Assembly: GCF_000317085.1 (NCBI RefSeq)
Contig: NC_019702.1
Location: forward strand, 3,192,394-3,256,393
From: Synechococcus sp. PCC 7502
GTDB taxonomy: Bacteria > Cyanobacteriota > Cyanobacteriia > Pseudanabaenales > Pseudanabaenaceae
Length of the DNA stretch: 64,000 nt
Direction of reading: 5' to 3'
Shown: piece by piece, positions 26,893-37,010 of the stretch
Numbering within the stretch: position 1 is the stretch's first letter
Layout of the letters: every line of letters begins with the position of its first letter
The notes under the pieces: generated by a model
What the model was told of the DNA's origin: nothing
Database searches by the model: none
The model's input: the letters and a program-made list of their open reading frames with translations, nothing else
Translations under genes and position numbers: made by a program

Positions 26893-29800
26893 CTACCAAG
26901 GACTACCAACTATAGTAAATCCTGCCCAATAGAAAGGATGGGATAAATCTCGGTTAATTGTAACTAGGTTACTGGGCAAGTTAATTGGGGTACCCCTTAG
27001 ACTTCTAATAGCACCATCTTTAAAGGTGATTTCTTTACGCAGCATAGCTAATTGTGCCTGCCTTAAGCCTTCAGCTTTGATTGTGACCTCAGGACGGTTC
27101 ATCTGTCGATAAAACTCACTCATTAAAGACAGTGTACCCTCATCACTGACCTGCCATAAACTTGCTAAGACTGATTTTACTCCAGACTGGAATGCCAGCC
27201 CGGCAAAACCTAATTGATCTGTTTGATCGCCAGCCGCAGTTTTACAAGCACTTAAAACTAGAAGCTCTACGTCTTTCCAGCCTAAATTACGAATTTGCTG
27301 AGGTCTGAGTTGCTCATCTCCCCAAAGCTGAATATAGGAGTCACCACCAGAGGTAAATTCGGCATGGGTTGCAAGGTGAATAATACCGTAGGGGGTTTGA
27401 TTACGCTGTGAGGTTAAATTTTCAAGACTAAAGTTTTGATTTAAAAATGAAACCCCATTCCATTCGCGACTCACAACTTTTACTTCTAAAGGTACAGCAG
27501 GCAAAGCTTTCAAGTTGGGATTACGAAACTCCGAGGCACCCATAACTAATGCCTGAACTTTGCGTAAATTGCGATAGCGGGTATCAACTAAACTCAAACC
27601 TGGAATTAAACCAAGACTATACTTTTCTACCATAAATTTTTTGCCATCATGAAAAGCTGCCACAGGGCGATCGCGCATTCCTTCAGGCATTTCAAACAAC
27701 ACCGTATCTATCTGCTGTTTCTCTAATTCGCTATCTAGGGGAGCTACTAACCATTGATAGAGCTTCTGAGCAGGTTTTAGGTAATCTTGAGGATTATTTC
27801 TGCCAATTGGCACAGAAGCAACTTCTAGGGACAAGTTATCAGCTTGATCAATGACTTGCTTACGATTAATAGGTAAAGACTTAACAATTTTGCCCTTAGA
27901 TGTGGAGAGAATCAAGACTAGGCGATCGCCCCCTGGGGTAAATTTAACTGTAATAATTGCTGGTTTTTTGCCAGTTTCTCGTTCTAAATCCTGAAGTATT
28001 TCTTCATTAGTAGATCGCAGAAAGTCTTGGGTAGGAAGAGAAAGAGTAACAACTGTTTTAGGTGTTTCCTCAATGGGAGGGCGAGATTCAAAAGGTACGG
28101 GAGTTGGGGTCGGTGTTGGGATGGGGGTTGGTGTTGGAGTAGGTACGGGAGTGGGTGTAGGCGTTGGGGTCGGTGTAGGTAAAGGCGTGGGAGTTCCACC
28201 AACTCCAGTAAAGGCAAAAATGAAAGTAGCAGGTGTTCCAGTAATTTGATTACCAATACCAGCACTATTTACCCCTGAAGATAAGCCTAGGGAATAAACT
28301 TCTGCTCCTACAGATGTAAGAGCAGTTCCCGCATTTGCCAGACTAGGTGTTGCCCCGTAAAAAATATTAAATACTTGACTCTTGCCTGCCGCCAGATTGC
28401 CAAAGCCAAAGGTAAAGGCTGAACCTTGATCTAGGGGACCATTATTCACAAAATCTCGATTTAGAGTAGAAGGGGTAATTGGTGAGTTGGTTGCTAGGGG
28501 ATTAACATTACCGAAGCCATTATTGCTGGAATAAATGACATTTGTAGCTTTTTCTCGTCCTTGTACAGTTACATATTCTCTAAATTCTGTAGGGGGGATA
28601 TCCCAGTCTTGGGTACGATTGTAGCGAATATCGTTAATGGTAGCAGCACTGGTATTAGTGATAGTAACTTGGTTCTTAAATAAAGCGGTAGTTTCTGGTG
28701 CGGGAGCATAGGTTTGGGTAACTTTCAGATTGGGTAAAGTACTGAGTACAGTTGTAGTTGACACAGATGTGGGCGTGGAACTCCAATTAGTGATTTTTAA
28801 ATTACCAGGATTAGGATTAGCAGGAGAAGCTCCACCCGCAATACCATTCCCAGAAACACCCCAACCTTCACATAAGCAACCGGGAGCAAGGGCATCTCCC
28901 ACTCCTTGAAATAGAAGTCCCACTCCTCCAGCATCGGTGATTGGATTTAAGTCACCTGTACCACGAATCCCAAGACTGATTTTACCTGTGGTGATTACAG
29001 CCCCAAGGGTGGGAATTAAAATCTCCCCATTGGTACTTGAGAGATTGATATTACCCGCAGCTAGCCACTCTGTTGGATTAGCTCCTAGGCTACCTGTATC
29101 AATTTTGGTGGCTGTAATATTACCAAAGGCAGTAATGGTAACAGAGCCGCCCAAGCTACCTGTTGAACCTTTAGTATTCAAACTACCTAAATTTATGCCA
29201 CCCTTAGATGCCGTAAGAGTAATATTGCCGCCCGGACTAGTTCTGGTAGTATCGATATTGCTAGTGGTGATATTGCCTGCGGTAATACCTAAGTTTGCAC
29301 CCCATGTGGAGATATTTCCAGTATTAGCTGAATTATCAGCCGTAAGATTGACTACTCCACCATTACCTTTTTGGGCGATCGTCGTAATGTTCCCCACGGA
29401 TAGATTATTAGCTTTTACCGTTACACTGCCCGCATTACCCGAAGTAGCAGTAAATCGAGTCCCAGCCGTGGCAGAAGTATTAGTTGTAATATCACGAGCA
29501 GTAACGTTCCCTGCTGCCATTAGCAAGATATTACCCCCATTGCCACTAGTGGCATTACGGTCAGAAATAGCTTCAGATTTGGTATTGAGATTACCACTGA
29601 CGGTAATATTGCCAGTACTGGTAATTAGGGAAATATTGCCACCATTTTGGGTGTTAGCATCAATTCCAGTAAAATTGACCCGTGATGCCGCATTAATATC
29701 ACCACCAATTACAATATCACCAACGGCATTAACGCTAATATCCCCTGCCTGTTGGATTGCTCCAGAGAATAGGGCCCCCCCAATATTGACATCACTACCC

Positions 29801-32800
29801 GATGTAATATTGATTTTGCCCCCTAGATTACTAGGACTGCTAAAGGTACCTGCTAGGATAACTTCTGAATTAGTAAGAATTGAACCAGTAATATTCACCG
29901 CTTTACCAGCATCAATAGTTACATTCCCCGCATCATTACTGGCAACAGTACTAACCACACCTTCGGTTGAAGTTGCTGAAGCAGAAGCGGCAAAGGAGCC
30001 AGCATTAATAACTCCCACATTCACATTATTACCAGCAGTTAGATTTACATCGCCACCTTTTTGAGTAATGGCTGTACCTGAACTTACACTCAATGCCGAA
30101 GAAGTATTAATAATATCGGTAATGGCTATATCCTGAGCAGCTTTGAGAGTAACCTTACCTCCTCCTCCTATGGAGTTTGCCTCAATATTGAGAGCAGTAA
30201 TTGAACCATTTGTACTGGTTGCAGTAATATCACCAGCTTTATCTTCAGGATTAGCAATAGGGTAGGACTCTAAATTATTAGCGATCGCAATATCATTTAA
30301 GGCAGTTAATGAGATTTTACCTAAGTTCAATTCATCGGGATAAGAACTAATACTATTCAAAGCGATTTTGCCATTAGTACTATTGGCAGTAACATCCGCT
30401 CCTTTAAGGTTGACGGCTGTTATATCCCCAAAAGCGTTAAGGACAATATCGCCTCCAATAGTGACGGGTATGCCGTGGGCAAAGAGGTTTGAGACTGAAA
30501 TTTTACCGTTGGTACTAGAAATTTTAATGTCTGCGCCAATATCACTAGTAACCTCAGAAACAGTGGATATATTGCCAGCGATCGCCACATCAGACTTAGC
30601 AGTTAAATCAACTGTTCCCCCACTATCATTTGTTCTCCAAGTATCAATGCTATTAACGGAAATACCACCATTGGAGCTAGAGAAATTAACCAGACCACCT
30701 GTGGTCACCAGACTACCCGTGGAAATATCTCCTGTAGCTGTAAAGTTCAGGTTGCCTCCCCTGAAGCTAACCCTTGAAGAATTAATATTGCCTGTGGCGA
30801 TCGCTCCTGTGGAAGTAATATCAACATTCCCTGCGTTGAGAGAACCCAGAATCCCAATACTGGAAGAATTTAAATCACCACTAGTAAAATTACCTGAACT
30901 AGAAATGAAAATATTGCCTGCATTTTGAGCAACTAAACTTGACTGCGAAGAGGTATTTATACTGCCTGATATGCTTGGCACCCCTGGAACTGTTAGTGTG
31001 CCGATATTGATAGATTTTCCAGTGAGAGTTACATCTCCACCATTGCCTGACTGACCAGATTGGGCAAAAGAAAGGGATAAAACTCCCAACCCCACATTAA
31101 TATTGCCATTTAAGGCTTGAAATGTAATTTTGCCAGCATTACTAGCATTGCCTATAAAAGTTGCCGATGCCGATGTGACATCCTGCAGAATACTAATGTT
31201 GCCATTGGTAGTATTAAGGTTAATATCACCGCCTATACCTGTATTACCCTGTGCTACTGCGGAAGTAGAAGATACACGTCTAGCTGAAATATTGCCCGTA
31301 GCATCAACTTGAATCTTGGCACCGTTGCCAGTATTACCTAGTCCCGCACCGTTACTAATTACGGATAACGTAGCAATATCTCGGGTACTAATGTTATTAC
31401 CCTTAAGGGTGATGTTGTTACCGTCACCTGTGGTACCTGATGCTCCTTTAATTTCCGAGTTACTTGTAACATCCTGAACACTTATATTTCCAGTAGTAGA
31501 AAGCAGAATTGCACCTGCTTTTTTAGTGGTGCCGTTACTTTGAACTACAGAACCAGAACGTACATTAGTGGCACTAATATTACCAGTGGTAGAGTTAACA
31601 CTAATATTGCCGCCATTACCTGCTATGCCATTTCCGTTAACAAAGGCATCGGTACTAATCCGATCAGTGACAGCAATATTTTTACTGGCATTAATTGTAA
31701 TGTTACCGCCGTTGCCTGTATTCCCAGTATTTACCCTAGCTCCCGCATCAATGATTGCTGCCGTAATTCCGCCATTAAGTGAGGATAGAGTAATATCTCC
31801 AGCATTGGCAGTGGTAAAACTAGTGGTATCGATCGCCCCTGAAGCAATATTATCCTGAGCCAAGACTTTAATAGCCCCAGATATAGTTCCAGTAGTAGTT
31901 GTAGTCAGAATATTTCCAGTTGTAACGCTACCACGGGAATCAATGACCACTGATCCACCATTCCCAGTTGCAGGTCTGGTATCGATATTACCCGTTTGAA
32001 TTTTGCCCGCTAGGGTTGGATTGGGGTTGTATTGGTTAGTTAAAACTACGTCGCCATTAGGGACAGCGATAGTCACATTACCAATGGTGATATTGGCACT
32101 GCTTGGCAAGAGTGTATCTGCGGCGATTGGAGGCTTAATCCCTGCTCTAATATCTAAGGTGGGCTTAATACTGCCATTAATACTAACAGTACTCACGCCA
32201 TCGGAAAGTCCAAAGGTTTCAGCAATAAAACTGGAAGTATCGGTACCAGTAATTATAATATTCCCCGGAATAGTCACCTGCCCACCCGCCAGAATATGTA
32301 AAGATGCCCCCGTATAAGAGGCTAAGCTGACATCTCCATTGGATTTTATGACTGGATCATAGGGACTGAAAAGATTACCTAAGCTGCCATCTAATTGCTC
32401 AATCTTGAAATTACCGCCAATAGAGTAATGAGCATCCCCATTGATCGTATTAGCAGACCTTAGGATCATGTCTGTACCAGAAAATAAGCCACTGGCAGCA
32501 TTATTCAAAGCAAAAACATCTATGCCTTGGTTACCTTGTATAGATAACTTAGCTCCTGCATTAGCGATAAAGGCAGTTGTGGCACTGTCTCTAATTCTGA
32601 CTGTATTTCCTGCGAGTAAGTTCAGGTTTTGTGATGTTTGGAGTTGAGAATTGACTAGCGTTAAATTATTAGCGGCACTGAGGGTACTTGAACCTGTATT
32701 AATGTTTTTAGCGATCGCATCTCCAACTGTGACTGGAAGTTTAGCGGCAGTTAAAATTACATCACCATTATTATTTACACTGAGACCCGTAGCTTTTTCG

Positions 32801-33573
32801 AGGTTGGCACCAGTTAATAACTGCGGCAGTGTTGGAATAGATAGTCCCCAAGGGTTAATGCCCAAGTCTGGATTAGGTTGAAATTCCAAACCAATGACAT
32901 CCCCAACTTGGCTAAGTCTTACTAGGTTTTTACCGGGGACAGCACTGAGGGTAATGCTACCATTGGGGGCAGATAGATTACCTGTACTGATCACAGTTCC
33001 ACCCAAGAAATTAATATCTTTGCCTGAGTTAACCGCTAGATCAGCCGCACTAATAATTGCCCCTGGGTGAGACATGGTAAAAGCAAAGCTATTGGGATTG
33101 CCAACTAAAGTTGCATAATTATTAGTCCCGATCGCATTAAAGAAATTATTTCCAAATCCAATCCCATTGGCAGTAGTAGCCGTAAAAGCCCCAGCTAAGT
33201 TCAAACTGGCATTATTGCCAAAGATAATTCCCGCAGGATTCATTAAAAATAAATTGGAGTTACCCCCACTTACTTGGATTAATCCATTAATAACTGAGGC
33301 ATCCCCACCGACAACCCGACCTAAAATATTTTGAATGCTAGGGTTAGAAAGAAAGTTGGCAATTTGATTAGTATTTAAGCCAAATTGTTGAAAGCTGTGA
33401 AAAAGATTGGTGCGATCGCCAGATAGTTGACCACCCGAAATATCAATGCGATTACCAATACTATTTACAGCAGTATTTGTGCCATCATTAGCAGGAATAA
33501 TAGACTGACTCCAACTAGGATAGGCAATGCTAATAAAAGGTAAAATAGCTAATAGTAGGGATGGTCTCGCCAT
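26893..33573 (-). CDS. secreted haemagglutinin-type beta-helix protein with CHAT domain
   Basis: This 2226-residue protein is exported. Residues 1-23 are a signal peptide ending SWSQ. Residues about 24-260 are a TPS/haemagglutination-activity domain with the hallmark NPAGIIFG. A very long right-handed beta-helix region follows, made of degenerate short repeats (GNI-, ITAT-, GGNI- type). A Pro-Thr linker lies at about 1793-1830. The C-terminal CHAT (caspase-like) domain has the catalytic His2070 in HLATHAEF and Cys2110 in VLSACKTAAGD, followed by GFAGLAFQSGVKSVLASLWQ. The export partner (TpsB, Omp85-type) is not in the window. It is probably a large two-partner-secreted surface protein whose C-terminal protease domain could process itself or other surface proteins. 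Confidence 0.85.
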   Translation of the reverse strand: MARPSLLLAILPFISIAYPSWSQSIIPANDGTNTAVNSIGNRIDISGGQLSGDRTNLFHSFQQFGLNTNQIANFLSNPSIQNILGRVVGGDASVINGLIQVSGGNSNLFLMNPAGIIFGNNASLNLAGAFTATTANGIGFGNNFFNAIGTNNYATLVGNPNSFAFTMSHPGAIISAADLAVNSGKDINFLGGTVISTGNLSAPNGSITLSAVPGKNLVRLSQVGDVIGLEFQPNPDLGINPWGLSIPTLPQLLTGANLEKATGLSVNNNGDVILTAAKLPVTVGDAIAKNINTGSSTLSAANNLTLVNSQLQTSQNLNLLAGNTVRIRDSATTAFIANAGAKLSIQGNQGIDVFALNNAASGLFSGTDMILRSANTINGDAHYSIGGNFKIEQLDGSLGNLFSPYDPVIKSNGDVSLASYTGASLHILAGGQVTIPGNIIITGTDTSSFIAETFGLSDGVSTVSINGSIKPTLDIRAGIKPPIAADTLLPSSANITIGNVTIAVPNGDVVLTNQYNPNPTLAGKIQTGNIDTRPATGNGGSVVIDSRGSVTTGNILTTTTTGTISGAIKVLAQDNIASGAIDTTSFTTANAGDITLSSLNGGITAAIIDAGARVNTGNTGNGGNITINASKNIAVTDRISTDAFVNGNGIAGNGGNISVNSTTGNISATNVRSGSVVQSNGTTKKAGAILLSTTGNISVQDVTSNSEIKGASGTTGDGNNITLKGNNISTRDIATLSVISNGAGLGNTGNGAKIQVDATGNISARRVSSTSAVAQGNTGIGGDINLNTTNGNISILQDVTSASATFIGNASNAGKITFQALNGNINVGLGVLSLSFAQSGQSGNGGDVTLTGKSINIGTLTVPGVPSISGSINTSSQSSLVAQNAGNIFISSSGNFTSGDLNSSSIGILGSLNAGNVDITSTGAIATGNINSSRVSFRGGNLNFTATGDISTGSLVTTGGLVNFSSSNGGISVNSIDTWRTNDSGGTVDLTAKSDVAIAGNISTVSEVTSDIGADIKISSTNGKISVSNLFAHGIPVTIGGDIVLNAFGDITAVNLKGADVTANSTNGKIALNSISSYPDELNLGKISLTALNDIAIANNLESYPIANPEDKAGDITATSTNGSITALNIEANSIGGGGKVTLKAAQDIAITDIINTSSALSVSSGTAITQKGGDVNLTAGNNVNVGVINAGSFAASASATSTEGVVSTVASNDAGNVTIDAGKAVNITGSILTNSEVILAGTFSSPSNLGGKINITSGSDVNIGGALFSGAIQQAGDISVNAVGDIVIGGDINAASRVNFTGIDANTQNGGNISLITSTGNITVSGNLNTKSEAISDRNATSGNGGNILLMAAGNVTARDITTNTSATAGTRFTATSGNAGSVTVKANNLSVGNITTIAQKGNGGVVNLTADNSANTGNISTWGANLGITAGNITTSNIDTTRTSPGGNITLTASKGGINLGSLNTKGSTGSLGGSVTITAFGNITATKIDTGSLGANPTEWLAAGNINLSSTNGEILIPTLGAVITTGKISLGIRGTGDLNPITDAGGVGLLFQGVGDALAPGCLCEGWGVSGNGIAGGASPANPNPGNLKITNWSSTPTSVSTTTVLSTLPNLKVTQTYAPAPETTALFKNQVTITNTSAATINDIRYNRTQDWDIPPTEFREYVTVQGREKATNVIYSSNNGFGNVNPLATNSPITPSTLNRDFVNNGPLDQGSAFTFGFGNLAAGKSQVFNIFYGATPSLANAGTALTSVGAEVYSLGLSSGVNSAGIGNQITGTPATFIFAFTGVGGTPTPLPTPTPTPTPTPVPTPTPTPIPTPTPTPVPFESRPPIEETPKTVVTLSLPTQDFLRSTNEEILQDLERETGKKPAIITVKFTPGGDRLVLILSTSKGKIVKSLPINRKQVIDQADNLSLEVASVPIGRNNPQDYLKPAQKLYQWLVAPLDSELEKQQIDTVLFEMPEGMRDRPVAAFHDGKKFMVEKYSLGLIPGLSLVDTRYRNLRKVQALVMGASEFRNPNLKALPAVPLEVKVVSREWNGVSFLNQNFSLENLTSQRNQTPYGIIHLATHAEFTSGGDSYIQLWGDEQLRPQQIRNLGWKDVELLVLSACKTAAGDQTDQLGFAGLAFQSGVKSVLASLWQVSDEGTLSLMSEFYRQMNRPEVTIKAEGLRQAQLAMLRKEITFKDGAIRSLRGTPINLPSNLVTINRDLSHPFYWAGFTIVGSPW

Positions 33574-33643
33574 AGATTTTGCTTCGCTATGTTTTTGTAG
33601 AAGAATATCACAGCCGTAAATTGATTTTGGTTAAATTACTGGT

Positions 33644-34732
33644 TTAAATTACTGTTATACGCCCGCCTATAACGGGTATTGTGCTTGTTAGCAAATCATT
33701 AATTTTTGTATCATAACTAACAAATAGTTCCGTAGGTGCCACTCCACAGGCGCGATGAACTTCTGACATAGCAGCTAATTGTAATGCTCCTTTTTGGGCG
33801 ATCGCACCATCTAGAGTGGTAGTAAATACAACATCTAGTCCTGCACCTACGGCAATTTTTGCTATTTTCTGGGCAGTTAAAATCCCACCTAATACCATTG
33901 GTTTGAGAATTACAATATCCGCAGCTTGCATGGCAATTATTTGTTCTAGCACCTGTATATTTTTAACCGACTCATCCGCAGCGATCGCTATTGACACATT
34001 CCTGCAGACTTCAGCCATTTCCGTTAAGTTTTGAGCAGATACAGGTTGCTCCACATATTCAATATCTAGATCACTAAAACTATTGAGTTTGGCGATCGCT
34101 TCTACAACTGTCCAAGCTTGATTAGCATCAATGCGAATTTTAATTTCAGTATTAATTTCACTAGTAGTAGCTGTCTTGCTAAATTCATCTACCGTCCTAC
34201 GAACAGCCTGAACTCTTTGTAAATCCTGCGGGTCTCCCACTTTGACTTTGAAGCATTTATATCCCAATTCGCAGAGTTGTTGAGTTTTTTGGGCGGCTAA
34301 CTCTGGTGATACTTGACCAATTAAGGCATTGACAGCAACTTCTGAGCGCTGATGGGAATGGAGAAGCTTTGCTAAATTTGTCTGGTGATAGGAAGCCCAT
34401 AAGTTCAAAAGGGCTAACTCTATTCCGTGTTTGGCAGCAGGAGGGAGATTATAGAGTGACAGCAAATTAGGGATGTCCTCTAAACTAGCAATCGCTTTAC
34501 CAATTAATAATCTTTGCATCCGCTTAAGCGATCGAGCGGTATAAATAATTGGCTCCATGCCAAAACCCGCCATAGGCGAAGACTCTCCTAACCCTCTATT
34601 ATGAAGCTGGTCAATAACTTCAATCACGATGCCCGTACGTTCGCGAATAGTAGAAGTAGCCGTAACTATGGGTTGACGCAGGCTAAGCTTAAAAAATTCT
34701 AAGTTAATTTGCTTGATAATAAGTGCAGACAT
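33644..34732 (-). CDS. menC: o-succinylbenzoate synthase-like enolase-superfamily enzyme
   Basis: This 362-residue protein is of the muconate-lactonising subgroup of the enolase superfamily. The motifs are KCFKVKVGD (catalytic Lys pair KxK), RIDANQAW (metal Asp), EYVEQP (metal Glu), IAADESV (metal Asp) and VILKPMVLGG (second Lys). In cyanobacteria this protein is the MenC step of phylloquinone synthesis (photosystem I). Dipeptide epimerases share the same motifs, so the assignment is by family and organism. It ends 70 bases upstream of the haemagglutinin gene. Confidence 0.8.
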   Translation of the reverse strand: MSALIIKQINLEFFKLSLRQPIVTATSTIRERTGIVIEVIDQLHNRGLGESSPMAGFGMEPIIYTARSLKRMQRLLIGKAIASLEDIPNLLSLYNLPPAAKHGIELALLNLWASYHQTNLAKLLHSHQRSEVAVNALIGQVSPELAAQKTQQLCELGYKCFKVKVGDPQDLQRVQAVRRTVDEFSKTATTSEINTEIKIRIDANQAWTVVEAIAKLNSFSDLDIEYVEQPVSAQNLTEMAEVCRNVSIAIAADESVKNIQVLEQIIAMQAADIVILKPMVLGGILTAQKIAKIAVGAGLDVVFTTTLDGAIAQKGALQLAAMSEVHRACGVAPTELFVSYDTKINDLLTSTIPVIGGRITVI

Positions 34733-34814
34733 TTATACTAGCTCAATTTTTTAGAATCCCTTTCTCTCCTAGCTTATACTCCACTCCCTTAACTTTATAA
34801 AGATAATCACAAAT

Positions 34815-35234
34815 ATGGAACGAGGATTGTTATGGTTGCCACTGTTAGCAATATTTATCTGGTTAGCTTGGGCAGGACAACAAGAGTACCGAAAAGTTGA
34901 AGCCTATAAGTCTTGGGCTAAGGATTTTGAACGTCATAAGTACGATATTTATGCAGTCTTGGGGCAGCGAGGCGATCGCCTTACATGGGGAACACCTACA
35001 CCTAAAAATCCGATAAACCTTAAAACTATTCGCTTTAGTGAAATTCACAAAATCCAATTAAAACTTGACCAAACTCTCTACGATGAAATTCCGCTTAATC
35101 TAACGATAAAAGTTAAAAATATTTCCATAGAACTAAACGCAGATTCCAATTTAAATATTCCATTTACTGATTTAGAAATTGCCTATAACTGGTATAAATA
35201 CTTAAGGGATAATTTATCTGTCCATTTGCCTTAG
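34815..35234 (+). CDS. hypothetical single-pass membrane protein
   Basis: This 139-residue ORF is of unknown function. Residues about 5-20 (LLWLPLLAIFIWLAWAG) form a membrane anchor, and the remainder is a soluble domain rich in charged and aromatic residues (FERHKYDIYAVLGQRGDRL; NLTIKVKNISIELNAD). It is divergent from menC, with an 82-base spacer. No family is recognised. The clean start and the single N-terminal anchor support a real gene. Confidence 0.55.
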   Translation: MERGLLWLPLLAIFIWLAWAGQQEYRKVEAYKSWAKDFERHKYDIYAVLGQRGDRLTWGTPTPKNPINLKTIRFSEIHKIQLKLDQTLYDEIPLNLTIKVKNISIELNADSNLNIPFTDLEIAYNWYKYLRDNLSVHLP

Positions 35235-35719
35235 TACCATCAAAATAAAATCGATTTACTTCATCAAATAAACTAAAAATTTTTAGAAATCCAATAATTC
35301 AACTTAACTAATCTTAATTTTTTGTTTGCCCCCTGATAAATAGCCAAGCATTTATCCACTAATAGTTACAAGAGAATTAAGCCCTAGTTAATATTTGATA
35401 TTTTAGATCGCAGTTATCAAAACTTAGTTTTACTTAACTTAAGTTTACATCTTATTGCAATCACAAAATCTTGCAACTCATTACTATGTCTGATTCCTAC
35501 ATGTATTTTGTTGGGATTACTACAATTTTGCAATTTGTAATAATTAATGCCCACTCAGCGTTGTAAATTTTTTAAGGAAGGAAAAAGCCACTACATAATG
35601 GGCTTAGAACCAACCAAAGCTTAAAAGTTATTTAAAAAATATCTGTGAAGTTTTAAGGTTCTCATTTCCGATTTCTCAAAGATTAAAAAAACACTAAATC
35701 ACACGGAGTTAATTTAAGT
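35235..35719 (+). promoter_or_regulatory. leader and probable promoter region of the phycocyanin operon
   Basis: This 485-base gene-free AT-rich stretch lies before cpcB. The hexamer TTGCAA occurs three times (35455, 35471, 35528). The last is inside an imperfect dyad (ATTACTACAATTTTGCAATTTGTAATAAT, 35517-35545). AGTTTACAT at 35441 resembles half of the light-response (HLR1) type motif. I cannot place the transcription start. The cpcB ribosome site is the GGAG at 35705. Highly expressed cpc operons generally have long 5' leaders, so much of this may be transcribed. Confidence 0.5.
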
Positions 35720-36238
35720 ATGTTTGACGCATTTGCAAAAGTAGTCTCACAAGCTGATTCTAAGGGAGAATTTCTTTCTTCTAGCCAAATTGATGCATTG
35801 TCTGCATTGGTAGCCAGTGGTCAAAAGCGCATGGATACAGTAAACCGCATTACCAGCAACGCTTCTAGTATTGTTGCTAACGCTGCTCGTAGCTTGTTTG
35901 AAGAACAGCCTCAGTTGATCGCTCCTGGTGGAAATGCCTATACCCATCGTCGTATGGCTGCATGTTTACGCGATATGGAAATCATTCTTCGCTATGTTAC
36001 CTATGCAACAATCGCAGGTGATTCAAGCGTGCTTGATGATCGTTGCTTAAACGGTCTTCGTGAAACTTACCAAGCTCTAGGTGTTCCTGGTGCTTCCGTA
36101 GCAGTTGGCATTGGCAAAATGAAAGAAGCAGCTATTGCGGCTGTTAACGATCCAACTGGTATTACCCGTGGTGATTGCAGTCAATTAGTTTCTGAAGTAG
36201 CCAGCTACTTTGATCGCGCTGCTGCTGCTGTAGCTTAG
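35720..36238 (+). CDS. cpcB: phycocyanin beta subunit
   Basis: This is the 172-residue beta subunit of C-phycocyanin, the main pigment protein of phycobilisome rods. The phycocyanobilin-binding cysteines are Cys82 (AACLRDM) and Cys153 (RGDCSQL), and the methylated Asn72 site (GGNAYTHRR) is present. It has full family length and the classic start [13 protein letters not shown]. First gene of the operon; cpcA follows after 56 bases. The lack of an extra Cys and the presence of cpcE/F indicate phycocyanin, not phycoerythrocyanin. Confidence 0.98.
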   Translation: MFDAFAKVVSQADSKGEFLSSSQIDALSALVASGQKRMDTVNRITSNASSIVANAARSLFEEQPQLIAPGGNAYTHRRMAACLRDMEIILRYVTYATIAGDSSVLDDRCLNGLRETYQALGVPGASVAVGIGKMKEAAIAAVNDPTGITRGDCSQLVSEVASYFDRAAAAVA

Positions 36239-36294
36239 TTTTTACTATATTTTTTTTGAATCTTAACTATACTTAACTGGAGAAAATTTTAACC

Positions 36295-36783
36295 ATGAAG
36301 ACCCCTATCACCGAAGCGATCGCTACTGCTGATTCTCAAGGACGTTTTTTAAGCAACAGCGAATTACAAGCTGTTAACGGACGCTTTGATCGTGCTAAAG
36401 CTAGCATGGAAGCTGCCAAAGCTTTAACTGCAAATGCTCAAAGCTTGATTGATGGAGCCACCCAAGCTGTTTACTCCAAATTCCCTTACACCACTTCCAC
36501 TCCTGGTAACAACTATGCTGCTGATGCTAGAGGCAAGTCCAAGTGTGCTCGTGACGTAGGTTACTACCTCCGCATTATCACCTACAGTTTAGTTGCTGGT
36601 GGAACTGGTCCTTTGGATGAGTATCTGGTTGCTGGTCTAGCTGAAATCAATCGCACCTTTGAACTTTCTCCTAGCTGGTATGTAGAAGCTCTCAAGAGCA
36701 TTAAAGCTAGCCATGGTTTGACTGGTCAAGCTGCTAATGAAGCTAACACCTATATTGACTACGCTATCAACGCTTTAAGCTAA
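36295..36783 (+). CDS. cpcA: phycocyanin alpha subunit
   Basis: This is the 162-residue alpha subunit, which pairs with CpcB to form the rod hexamers. Cys84 in [11 protein letters not shown] carries phycocyanobilin, attached by CpcE/CpcF encoded downstream. The start [20 protein letters not shown] is standard, and GGAG lies 13 bases upstream. A strong stem-loop follows 10 bases after the stop, as in other cpc operons, which is expected to make cpcBA far more abundant than the linker genes. Confidence 0.98.
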   Translation: MKTPITEAIATADSQGRFLSNSELQAVNGRFDRAKASMEAAKALTANAQSLIDGATQAVYSKFPYTTSTPGNNYAADARGKSKCARDVGYYLRIITYSLVAGGTGPLDEYLVAGLAEINRTFELSPSWYVEALKSIKASHGLTGQAANEANTYIDYAINALS

Positions 36784-36793
36784 TAGCTGCTTT

Positions 36794-36875
36794 TTGCCCG
36801 GTAGAGAGGAATGGGTGTTGGCATTAAAAAGTCAACATTTACTCCCTTCGCCGGGTAATCTCTTTTTGAAGAGAT
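36794..36875 (+). terminator. stem-loops after cpcA (partial terminator / mRNA stabiliser)
   Basis: TTGCCCGG (36794-36801) pairs with CCGGGTAA (36851-36858), with an inner stem GGGTGTTG/CAACATTTACTCCC around it. A second hairpin ATCTCT-TTTTGA-AGAGAT follows at 36858-36875. Such intercistronic structures in cpc operons are thought to stop or protect most transcripts, so that linkers are made at lower level than the subunits. I see no long U tract typical of a complete terminator. Confidence 0.6.
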
Positions 36876-37010
36876 CAAAAATTGAGAAGATAGAAAAATT
36901 TTAATTTTACCTTTCTATACCTCTGGATATTTATTTTTAATCATCCATAAACATCCTTAACTTAAATTTAATAATAACCCTCATAAAATATACTAACCCA
37001 AGGTAAAACT

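Noticed and set aside
28937-30064. Long plus-strand ORF of 375 codons (and others at 30368, 31568, 32003) opposite the haemagglutinin gene
   Set aside because: The repeat codons of the giant gene create open antisense frames. Their products are Pro/Leu/Val-rich and low in complexity, with no domain or ribosome site.
26893-33573. CRISPR-like or satellite repeats in the haemagglutinin gene
   Set aside because: The repeats are short, degenerate and in frame, encode beta-helix turns and have no unique spacers or cas genes near.
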